From: Streptomyces sp. A2-16
Lineage (GTDB): Bacteria; Actinomycetota; Actinomycetes; Streptomycetales; Streptomycetaceae
Direction: 5' to 3'
Length of the DNA stretch: 64,000 nucleotides
Assembly (NCBI RefSeq): GCF_018128905.1
Contig: NZ_CP063808.1
Location: forward strand, 7,688,001 to 7,752,000
This document shows, in pieces, positions 8,373 to 15,606 of this stretch; position 1 is the first letter of the stretch, and every line of letters starts with the position of its first letter. A program made the translations under genes and the position numbers. The notes beneath the pieces are model-generated. The model saw only the letters and a list, made by a program, of their open reading frames with translations. It made no database searches and was not told the DNA's origin.

Positions 8373-9959
8373 ATGACTACCGCCGTCCCTGAATCCCGGG
8401 TATCGGAAACCGTGCACCGGCGCCGCTGGGCGATCCTCGGTGTACTGATGCTGAGCCTGCTGATCGTGGTGCTCGACAACTCGATCCTGAACGTCGCGAT
8501 CAAGACGATCTCGACTCCCGCGCCGACCGGCCTGGGGGCCACGCAGAGCGAGCTGGAGTGGGCGATCAACGCCTACACCCTGGTCTTCGCGGGCCTCCTG
8601 TTCACCGCGGGTTTGCTCGGCGACCGGCTCGGCCGCAAGAAGGTGCTGCTGGGCGGCCTGGTCGTGTTCGGCGCCGGTTCCGCCCTCGCCGCGTTCTCCG
8701 GCTCACCGGTCCAGCTGATCGCCTTCCGCGCGCTGATGGGGCTGGGCGCGGCGTTCGTCATGCCGGCCACCCTCGCCGTCCTGATGAACGTCTTCGAGCG
8801 CGAGGAGCAGCCCAAGGCCATCGGCATCTGGGCGGGTGGCGTCGGACTCGCCATCGCCATCGGGCCGATCACCGGCGGTGTGCTCCTGGACCACTTCTGG
8901 TGGGGCTCGGTCTTCCTCATCAACGTGCCGATCGTGGTGCTCGCCCTCGGGCTGATGCTGTGGCTGGTGCCGGACTCCCGCGACCCGAAGCCCGGCCGGC
9001 TCGACCCCGTCGGTGTCGTGCTGTCCGTCATCGGCCTGGTGCTGCTCGTCTACGGCATCATCAAGGGCGGCCAGCTCGCCGACTTCACCGACGCGACCGT
9101 ACTGGCCACCATCGGTGCCGGTCTCGCCGTGCTCGTCGCCTTCGTGGTGTTCGAGAAGCGCAGCGACCACCCGTCGATCGATGTCACCTACTTCAAGAAC
9201 AAGGTGTTCTCGGCCGCGATCGGCGCCATAGGGCTGGTGTTCTTCGCGCTGATGGGCGTGACCTTCTTCTCGGTCTTCTACACCCAGAGCGTGCGGGGCT
9301 ACTCGCCGCTGCAGACCGGTCTGCTGATGCTGCCGCTGGCCGCCGCGCAGCTGATCTTCGCGCCGCGCGCCCGGCTGGTCGTGGACCGCTTCGGCAACCG
9401 GGCGACGACGACCGGCGGGATGCTGCTGATCGCCGCGATGCTGTGCGCGTTCGCCGCGCTGGAGGCGGACACGCCGATCTGGCTCCTGGAGGTGATCTTC
9501 TTCCTCATGGGCACCGGCATGGCGCACATCATGACGCCGACCAGTGTCGTCATCATGCAGGCCCTGCCGCGCGAGAAGGCCGGCTCCGCGTCCGCGCTCA
9601 GCAACACCTTCCGGCAGGTCGGCGGCGCGCTCGGCATCGCCGTCCTCGGCTCGGTGCTCTCCACGGCCTACCGCAGCGGCATCGAGTCCCATCTCGGAAC
9701 GGTCCCGGCCGGCGTACGGCACACCGCGGGCGAGTCCATCGAGGCCACGCTCGGTGTCGCCGCGAAGCTCGGGCCCCGGGGTGACGCCCTGGTCGGTCCG
9801 GCCAACGACGCCTTCCTGCACGCGATGCACGTCACCGCGCTGTGGGGAGCGGGCGTGGCCCTGATCGGCGCCCTCGTGGTGGCCCTGTACCTCCCGGGCC
9901 GCCCGACAGAGCCTCAGCCGGGCCAGGAGGAAAAGGAGTTGGTCCCCGCGAGCGAGTGA
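8373..9959 (+). CDS. DHA2-family (EmrB/QacA-like) multidrug MFS exporter
   Basis: A 528-residue, 14-helix drug:proton antiporter. Landmarks: VVLDNSILNVAIKTI in helix 1 (motif D), LLGDRLGRKKVL between helices 2 and 3 (motif A), and GPITGGVLLDHFWWGSVFLINVP in helix 5 (motif C, typical of exporters). The ATG at 8373 lies 7 bases after TACTCT, so the mRNA is probably leaderless; an in-frame ATG at 8340 would lie inside the operator. The gene is probably repressed through the dyad at 8325-8353. A TetR gene follows 428 bases downstream in the same direction. Confidence 0.92.
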   Translation: MTTAVPESRVSETVHRRRWAILGVLMLSLLIVVLDNSILNVAIKTISTPAPTGLGATQSELEWAINAYTLVFAGLLFTAGLLGDRLGRKKVLLGGLVVFGAGSALAAFSGSPVQLIAFRALMGLGAAFVMPATLAVLMNVFEREEQPKAIGIWAGGVGLAIAIGPITGGVLLDHFWWGSVFLINVPIVVLALGLMLWLVPDSRDPKPGRLDPVGVVLSVIGLVLLVYGIIKGGQLADFTDATVLATIGAGLAVLVAFVVFEKRSDHPSIDVTYFKNKVFSAAIGAIGLVFFALMGVTFFSVFYTQSVRGYSPLQTGLLMLPLAAAQLIFAPRARLVVDRFGNRATTTGGMLLIAAMLCAFAALEADTPIWLLEVIFFLMGTGMAHIMTPTSVVIMQALPREKAGSASALSNTFRQVGGALGIAVLGSVLSTAYRSGIESHLGTVPAGVRHTAGESIEATLGVAAKLGPRGDALVGPANDAFLHAMHVTALWGAGVALIGALVVALYLPGRPTEPQPGQEEKELVPASE

Positions 9960-10387
9960 ACCACCGGCGGCGGGCCGGAGCCCAAGGAGCAGCGGCACCG
10001 ACGGGAGACCGGAGCCGCAGGGCCGGGCCGGAGACCGAGGAGGCCGATACCCATGGCGCCTGGTGAATGCCGAAGCCCCGAACCCGTCCGCACCGGGCGG
10101 GAATCGAGGCCGACAGGCCGACAGGCGATGGGCGGCAGGCGATGGGCGGAGGCCACCAGCGGCCGAGGCACTGGCACCGGCACCGATTGCGAGCCGAAGG
10201 CATCCGCGGGCGCCGGACGCCCCCCGGCACCCGGCGCCCGCCCGCGCAGGGCCCTCGGCCAGGCGACCGAGGCGGTGACCGGCGTGGCGGAGGGTCCGTC
10301 CCGGCCCCGGCGGTGGCCGGACCCCGCCCGTCCGTACCGCCGTGGAGCAGGGAGAATCAGCTCATCCCACAGAGAGGACCCAGCGAC
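9960..10387. other. Repetitive 428-base spacer between exporter and TetR gene
   Basis: No convincing gene. The stretch is GC-rich with short tandem repeats, e.g. GGCCGACA twice and a 15-base unit CGATGGGCGGCAGG/CGATGGGCGGAGG near 10126-10155. The end of the spacer holds a weak AGAGGA site used by the TetR gene. Confidence 0.45.
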
Positions 10388-11011
10388 GTGAGCGGCCTCG
10401 CCGAGAGTCAGTCCAGGCAGACGGGGTCCGTACGGGGCCGGCCCCGCAGCGAGGCCGTGGAGCGGTCCATCATCGAGGCCGTCATCAAGCTGCTGGAGGA
10501 CGGCGTGCCGCTGGCGGAGCTGTCCATCGAGCGCATCGCGCGTACCGCCGGCGTCGGCAAGGCCACCATCTACCGTCGCTGGAACGGCAAGGAGGAGCTC
10601 TTCGTCGACGTCGTGCGCACCGCCGAGCCCCCGGACCCCGAACTCCCCGGCACCTCGATGCGCGACGATCTCGTGGCACTGCTCGAGCAGTTGCGGCAGC
10701 GCGGGCTGATGACCCGCTCCTCGGCCCTGCTGCACAGCGTGTTCGCGCAGATGAAGAGCAGCCCGCGGGTCTGGGACGCCTACCACGCGATCGTCGTCGC
10801 GCCCCGGCGCCGCAAGCAGGTCGCCATCCTGCGCCGGGGACAGGCCAACGGCGAACTCCGCACCGACATCGACGTCGAACTCGTCAACGACCTGTTCGTC
10901 GGCCCCATGCTCCTGCGCACCATCATGCAGCCCGACGCCGCCCTGCCCGAGGGCCTGTCCGAACAGATCGTCGACACCGTCCTCGAAGGCCTACGCCCCG
11001 TCAGTTCCTAG
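10388..11011 (+). CDS. TetR-family regulator, likely controls the upstream exporter
   Basis: A 207-residue TetR protein. The helix-turn-helix covers about residues 20-67, with SIERIARTAGVGKATIYRRWNG as the signature; a TetR_C-like ligand domain follows. The open frame extends far upstream, but GTG 10388 is the first start that gives the normal short arm before the HTH, and AGAGGA lies upstream of it. By position it probably represses the DHA2 exporter at 8373 through the dyad at 8325-8353 and is induced by an exporter substrate; that link is inferred. Confidence 0.88.
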   Translation: MSGLAESQSRQTGSVRGRPRSEAVERSIIEAVIKLLEDGVPLAELSIERIARTAGVGKATIYRRWNGKEELFVDVVRTAEPPDPELPGTSMRDDLVALLEQLRQRGLMTRSSALLHSVFAQMKSSPRVWDAYHAIVVAPRRRKQVAILRRGQANGELRTDIDVELVNDLFVGPMLLRTIMQPDAALPEGLSEQIVDTVLEGLRPVSS

Positions 11012-11169
11012 CGCCTGTCCGGACCCCGCGGCCCTGGTGTGCGCGTTTCGTCACAGAGGGCGCTTTCCGCGGCGCGACGGGGAACCCGGGAAGGCGACTT
11101 GTACGTCATCGCCCCCGTACGGTCGTCATGGGACGACGAGATGAAAGCCGATCATCCCCTAGGGTCTTA

Positions 11170-11188
11170 TGGGGTGTCCGACACCCCA
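11170..11188. promoter_or_regulatory. 19-bp perfect palindrome upstream of EEP-family gene
   Basis: TGGGGTGTC-C-GACACCCCA: 9-bp perfect arms around one central base. It lies 46 bases before the start at 11235, in the promoter or leader. It could be an operator, or a hairpin if opened to a small loop. Confidence 0.55.
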
Positions 11189-11234
11189 CGGCAACGGGGT
11201 GAACGGTGTGCACGGCAGGTAGTGAGGCGACGGT

Positions 11235-12284
11235 ATGGCGCAGCAGGCATACGTGACGGAAACGGCGGACGGCGGCTCGGGACCCGAGCGCCGGAGAGAC
11301 CGGTTCCGGCGTCTGCTCGGCCGCCCGCTCTCCGGCTGGCGCGGTGACCGGCGGATCTGGCGCCGCGGCATCGTCCTGGCCGCCCTCGCCGTGATCGTCG
11401 CCCTGGTGATGCTGCTGCACGCGCAGATCCCGAACGCCATCGGCAACCTCGGCAGTCTCACCGAGACCTTCCTGCCGTGGCTGGGCCTGTTCGTCCCGGT
11501 GCTGCTCCTGCTCGGCTTCCTGCGCAGGTCGGCGACCGCGCTGATCGCGGTGCTGCTCCCGGCGGCCGTGTGGCTGAACCTCTTCGGCGGGCTGCTCTCC
11601 GACAAGAACGGCACCGGCGGCGACCTCACGGTGGCCACTCACAACGTCAACGCCGACAACGCCGACCCCTCCGGCACCGCCCGGGACGTGGCCGCCTCCG
11701 GCGCGGACGTGGTGGCCCTGGAGGAGCTGACCACGGCGGCCGTACCGGTGTACGAGAGGGCGCTGGCGTCGACGTACGAGCACCACGCGGTCGAGGGGAC
11801 CGTCGGGCTGTGGAGCAAGTACCCGCTGACCGGGGTGAAGGCCGTCGACATCAAGCTGGGCTGGACGCGGGCGATGCGGGCCACGGTGGCCGCCCCGGAC
11901 GGGCAGGTCGCGGTCTATGTCGCCCACCTGCCGTCCGTACGGGTGAAGATGGAGGCCGGGTTCACCGCCCGGCAGCGCGACAAGAGTGCCAACGCGCTGG
12001 GCGAGGCCATCGCCGACGAGAAGCTCCCCCGCAAGATCCTGCTCGGCGACCTCAACGGCACGATGAACGATCGCGCGCTCAACGCCGTCACCTCCCAGAT
12101 GCGCTCCACGCAGGGCGCGGCCGGCAGCGGCTTCGGGTTCAGCTGGCCGGCGTCGTTCCCGATGGCGCGGATCGACCAGATCATGGTGCAGGGCGTGGAG
12201 CCGGTCAGCTCGTGGACGCTGCCCGAGACCGGCAGCGACCATCTGCCGGTGGCGGCCCGTGTGAACATCGCCACGTCCTCGTAA
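11235..12284 (+). CDS. Membrane endonuclease/exonuclease/phosphatase (EEP) family protein
   Basis: A 349-residue protein with three N-terminal membrane segments (about residues 41-60, 70-90 and 96-115) and an extracytoplasmic EEP domain. The EEP motifs are present: LTVATHNVNADN (start of the fold), ALEEL (metal-binding Glu), LLGDLNGTMND (catalytic Asp/Asn) and GSDHLPVAARV (catalytic Asp-His). Homologues hydrolyse phosphodiester bonds in nucleic acids, sphingolipids or inositol phosphates; the external position suggests DNase or phospholipid-type activity, but the substrate cannot be assigned. A palindrome at 11170-11188 may control it. Confidence 0.87.
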   Translation: MAQQAYVTETADGGSGPERRRDRFRRLLGRPLSGWRGDRRIWRRGIVLAALAVIVALVMLLHAQIPNAIGNLGSLTETFLPWLGLFVPVLLLLGFLRRSATALIAVLLPAAVWLNLFGGLLSDKNGTGGDLTVATHNVNADNADPSGTARDVAASGADVVALEELTTAAVPVYERALASTYEHHAVEGTVGLWSKYPLTGVKAVDIKLGWTRAMRATVAAPDGQVAVYVAHLPSVRVKMEAGFTARQRDKSANALGEAIADEKLPRKILLGDLNGTMNDRALNAVTSQMRSTQGAAGSGFGFSWPASFPMARIDQIMVQGVEPVSSWTLPETGSDHLPVAARVNIATSS

Positions 12285-12313
12285 CCCGTGGGAAGCCTGG
12301 GGCTGCGATTTTT

Positions 12314-12345
12314 GTTCCGTAACTGAACTTAAGCTGGTACGGAAC
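12314..12345. promoter_or_regulatory. Inverted repeat in promoter of DHA1 exporter
   Basis: GTTCCGTA (12314-12321) and TACGGAAC (12338-12345) are perfect complements separated by 16 bases that contain CTTAAG. The position, 32-63 bases before the ATG at 12377, suits an operator for a dimeric repressor. No adjacent regulator gene is evident. Confidence 0.55.
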
Positions 12346-12376
12346 TCCGCTCTCCCCTGAAAGGCTCGGCTCTCCC

Positions 12377-13597
12377 ATGCCCTTGGCCCTGCTCGCACTG
12401 GCCGTCGGCGCTTTTGGTCTCGGCACCACGGAATTCGTGATGATGGGCCTGCTGCCCGACGTCGCCGACGACCTGAACATCTCGATCCCCACCGCCGGTC
12501 ACCTGGTCTCGGCGTACGCGCTGGGCGTGGTGATCGGCGCTCCGCTGCTCGCCGCGGTCACCGCCCGGATGTCCCGCCGCAAGGTCCTCATCGGCCTGAT
12601 GGGGCTGTTCGTGATCGGCAACGCGGCCTCCGCCTTCGCCCCCGGCGAGTACACGCTGCTCGCGGCCCGTTTCGTGAGCGGTCTGCCGCACGGCGCCTTC
12701 TTCGGCGTCGGCGCGGTCGTCGCCACCGGGATGGTGGCGCCGGAGCGCAAGGCCCGTTCGGTGTCCCTGATGTTCCTCGGCCTGACCCTCGCCAACATCG
12801 CGGGCGTGCCCGTGGCCACCCTGATGGGACAGCACTTCGGCTGGCGGGCGACCTTCCTCGGCGTCAGCGCGATCGGCCTGGCGGCGATAGCCTCCCTGGC
12901 GCTCCTCATCCCGCACGACCACGCGCACGCCCCCGCCGTGGGCCTGCGCCGCGAACTGGTCGCGCTGAAGTCGGTGCCCGTCTGGCTGGCGCTCGGCACG
13001 ACGGTGGCCGGCTTCGGCGCGCTGTTCGCCGCGTACAGCTACATCACGCCGATGCTCACGGACGCCGCCGGCTACACCGACTCCGACGTGACGCTGCTGC
13101 TCGCGCTGTTCGGCGTGGGCGCGACCGTGGGCAACCTGCTCGGCGGACGGCTCGCCGACCACTCGCTGCGCGGCACGCTGTTCGGCGGTCTGACCTCGCT
13201 GGTCGCGGTCCTGGCGCTGTTCCCGGTGCTGATGTCCGCGCAGTGGAGCGCGGCCGTGGCGGTGGTGCTGCTGGGCACGGCGGCCTTCGTCACCGGGTCC
13301 CCGCTCCAGCTGATGGTCATGGAGAAGGCGTCGGCCGCTCCCTCCCTGGCCTCCTCCGCCAACCAGGCCGCCTTCAACCTGGCCAACGCCGGCGGCGCCT
13401 GGATCGGCGGCCTCGCCCTGGCCGCGGGCCTCGGCGTGACGTCCCCGGCGCTGACGGGCGCGGCCCTGGCGGTGCTCGGCCTCGGGGTCGCCGCGGTGGC
13501 CGCGGTCGTGGACCGCCGACGCGCTGACGTCCCCACCGGCCGGGAGCGCGTGGTCGCGACCCATCTGCCGGAGCAGGCGGAAGCCGTCCGGTACTGA
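12377..13597 (+). CDS. DHA1-family MFS exporter (Cmx/AraJ-like)
   Basis: A 406-residue, 12-helix major facilitator. It begins directly in helix 1 with LAVGAFGLGTTEFVMMGLLPD, the conserved opening of the Cmx/CmrA chloramphenicol exporters and AraJ-type proteins; motif A-like AAVTARMSRRKVL and motif C-like SGLPHGAFFGVGAVV follow. The substrate is unknown; drug or sugar-related export is the family range. It stands alone between the EEP gene and a very strong terminator. Confidence 0.9.
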   Translation: MPLALLALAVGAFGLGTTEFVMMGLLPDVADDLNISIPTAGHLVSAYALGVVIGAPLLAAVTARMSRRKVLIGLMGLFVIGNAASAFAPGEYTLLAARFVSGLPHGAFFGVGAVVATGMVAPERKARSVSLMFLGLTLANIAGVPVATLMGQHFGWRATFLGVSAIGLAAIASLALLIPHDHAHAPAVGLRRELVALKSVPVWLALGTTVAGFGALFAAYSYITPMLTDAAGYTDSDVTLLLALFGVGATVGNLLGGRLADHSLRGTLFGGLTSLVAVLALFPVLMSAQWSAAVAVVLLGTAAFVTGSPLQLMVMEKASAAPSLASSANQAAFNLANAGGAWIGGLALAAGLGVTSPALTGAALAVLGLGVAAVAAVVDRRRADVPTGRERVVATHLPEQAEAVRY

Positions 13598-13610
13598 GCA
13601 GTCGTACGAC

Positions 13611-13650
13611 GAGGAGGGCGCCCGGTGCACACCGGGCGCCCTCCTCTTTC
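13611..13650 (+). terminator. Strong rho-independent terminator after DHA1 exporter
   Basis: A 16-bp perfect stem (13611-13626 with 13631-13646) closed by a 4-base loop and followed by TTTC. It insulates the next promoter, whose regulatory repeats begin at 13667. Confidence 0.9.
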
Positions 13651-13666
13651 TGGTCTCTTTCCGGTC

Positions 13667-13731
13667 TGTCGGCGGGCTGCAGGTCGCTGTCGGTGGACTG
13701 TCGGTGGTTTGTCGGCGGGGGCTGACACCGT
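13667..13731 (+). promoter_or_regulatory. SARP-type direct-repeat promoter of the ABC exporter operon
   Basis: The heptamer TGTCGGT/C occurs at 13688, 13699 and 13710, exactly 11 bp apart with 4-base spacers, plus a fourth copy at 13667 (21 bp earlier). Nine bases after the last copy is a -10-like CACCGT (13726-13731), and the ATG is at 13739, so the transcript is probably leaderless. SARP activators bind heptamer direct repeats with 11-bp spacing about 8 bp before the -10; a SARP gene lies at 15607-19032. Confidence 0.62.
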
Positions 13732-13738
13732 TCTCGGC

Positions 13739-14764
13739 ATGACGCGAATCGACAAGAACCCCAAGAGCGGGGACACGGCCGTTTCCGTGCGGGGGCTGGT
13801 CAAGCACTACGGCGAGACCAAGGCGCTGGACGGCGTCGACCTGGACGTGCGCGAGGGCACCGTGATGGGTGTGCTCGGGCCGAACGGCGCCGGCAAGACC
13901 ACCCTCGTACGCATTCTCTCCACCCTCCTCTCCCCCGACGCCGGAGCGGCGACCGTCGCCGGTTACGACGTCGTACGGCAGCCCCGGCAGCTGCGGCGGG
14001 TGATCGGGCTCACCGGGCAGTACGCCTCGGTGGACGAGAAGCTGCCCGGCTGGGAGAACCTGTACATGATCGGGCGACTGCTCGACCTGCCCCGCAAGGA
14101 GGCCCGCACCCGGGCCGACGAGCTGCTGGAGCGGTTCTCGCTGACGGATGCCGCGAAGCGGCCCGCGAGCACCTACTCCGGCGGTATGCGGCGCCGGCTC
14201 GACCTCGCCGCCTCGATGATCGGGCGCCCCCAGGTGCTCTTCCTCGACGAGCCCACCACCGGTCTCGACCCGCGCACCCGCAACGAGGTGTGGGACGAGG
14301 TCAAGCGGATGGTCGGGGACGGCGTGACCGTCCTGCTGACCACCCAGTACATGGAGGAGGCCGAGCAGCTCGCCTCCGAGCTGACCGTGGTGGACCACGG
14401 CAAGGTCATCGCCGACGGCGCCATCGAGGAGCTCAAGGCGAAGGTCGGCGGACGCTCGCTGCGGGTGCGGCCCGTCGATCCGCTGCAGCTTCAGCCGCTC
14501 GCCGGATGGATCGACGAACTCGGCATCACGGGCCTCGCCACCAGCACGGTGGACACCGAGAGCGGCACGGTCATCGTCCCGATCCTCAGCGACGAGCAGC
14601 TGACCGCCGTGGTCGGCGCGGTCACCGCGCGCGGGGTCACCCTCTCCTCCATCACCACCGAACTGCCCAGCCTGGACGAGGTGTTCCTGTCGCTCACCGG
14701 CCACCGTGCCAGTGCCCCGCAGGACACCGTCCCCACCGACACCCGCGAGGAGGTCGCCGTATGA
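13739..14764 (+). CDS. ABC exporter ATP-binding subunit (DrrA-like)
   Basis: A 341-residue ATPase of the daunorubicin-resistance type. Walker A GPNGAGKTT is near residues 47-55, the Q-loop in LTGQYASVDEKL, the signature YSGGMRRRLDLAASM near 142-156 and Walker B VLFLDEPTTGLD just after. The C-terminal extension past residue 240 is the DrrA-type regulatory domain. It energises export by the membrane partner encoded immediately downstream; ATGA overlap of stop and start shows tight coupling. Substrates of this subfamily are usually antibiotics or lipids. Control by the SARP at 15607 is inferred from the promoter repeats. Confidence 0.92.
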   Translation: MTRIDKNPKSGDTAVSVRGLVKHYGETKALDGVDLDVREGTVMGVLGPNGAGKTTLVRILSTLLSPDAGAATVAGYDVVRQPRQLRRVIGLTGQYASVDEKLPGWENLYMIGRLLDLPRKEARTRADELLERFSLTDAAKRPASTYSGGMRRRLDLAASMIGRPQVLFLDEPTTGLDPRTRNEVWDEVKRMVGDGVTVLLTTQYMEEAEQLASELTVVDHGKVIADGAIEELKAKVGGRSLRVRPVDPLQLQPLAGWIDELGITGLATSTVDTESGTVIVPILSDEQLTAVVGAVTARGVTLSSITTELPSLDEVFLSLTGHRASAPQDTVPTDTREEVAV

Positions 14765-15576
14765 GCGCCGCAACCGCCACCACGATCGACGCCGACGCCC
14801 GGATCCCGCTGCGCGGGCACCTGCGCCACACCGGCGCCCTCGTCCGCCGCAACCTGCTGTGGATCCGGCAGGACCCGGAGTCGATGTTCGACGCCATACT
14901 GATGCCGGTCGTCTTCACCCTGCTGTTCGTCTACGTCTTCGGCGGCTCGATCGGCCAGGCCCTGGGAGGCGGGCAGGACGGCTACGTCCAGTACGTCATC
15001 CCGGGCATGATCGCGATGATGAGCATGACCCTGTCCCAGGGCGTCGGCACCGGCTTCAGCCAGGACTTCAACTCCGGTGTCATGGACCGCTTCCGGTCCC
15101 TGCCCATCGGGCGCGGCTCGGTGCTCTTCGCGAAGATCTCCGTGGAACTGCTGCGGATGCTGTTCGCGACGACCGTGCTGATGATCGTCGCCGTGCTGGT
15201 CGGCTTCGACATCGACCACTGGGGCGGACTGTTCGCCGCCGTGGGCCTGTCCGCCGTGTTCGCCTCCTCGATCATGTGGGTGTTCCTCACCCTCGGCGTG
15301 GTCCTGAAGAACGCGCAGTCCGTGCAGGCGATGGGCTTCCTGGTGCTCTTCCCGCTCCAGTTCGGCTCGTCGATCTTCGCGCCGACCAACTCGATGCCGG
15401 GCTGGCTCCAGCACTTCACCGACTACAACCCGCTGTCCACGCTCGCCGACGCGGCCCGCGGGCTGATGGTGGGCGGCCCGGTCGCCCACGACCTGTGGGT
15501 CACGCTCGGCTGGTCGGCGGCGATCACCGCGGTCGCGGCACCGTACGCCATCCACAAGTTCCGTACGAAGAACTGA
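14761..15576 (+). CDS. ABC-2 type exporter permease (DrrB-like)
   Basis: A 271-residue ABC-2 permease with six predicted membrane helices. Family landmarks are RNLLWIRQDPESMFDAILMP at the cytoplasmic entry helix and the segment NPLSTLADAARGLMVGG near the end. It forms the membrane channel for the ATPase encoded just upstream, overlapping it by ATGA. The operon has two genes and ends 30 bases from the convergent SARP gene, with no obvious terminator between them. Confidence 0.91.
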   Translation: MSAATATTIDADARIPLRGHLRHTGALVRRNLLWIRQDPESMFDAILMPVVFTLLFVYVFGGSIGQALGGGQDGYVQYVIPGMIAMMSMTLSQGVGTGFSQDFNSGVMDRFRSLPIGRGSVLFAKISVELLRMLFATTVLMIVAVLVGFDIDHWGGLFAAVGLSAVFASSIMWVFLTLGVVLKNAQSVQAMGFLVLFPLQFGSSIFAPTNSMPGWLQHFTDYNPLSTLADAARGLMVGGPVAHDLWVTLGWSAAITAVAAPYAIHKFRTKN

Positions 15577-15606
15577 CCGGCCCGGACGCCCGGACTTCGG
15601 TGCGCG

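Noticed and set aside
13667..13716. The phased TGTCGG repeats as a CRISPR or minisatellite
   Set aside because: Only four short copies, located in a promoter with helical phasing; a regulatory site explains them better.
12329..14773. An 814-residue minus-strand frame over the DHA1 exporter and ABC ATPase
   Set aside because: Antisense shadow; no domain and biased composition.
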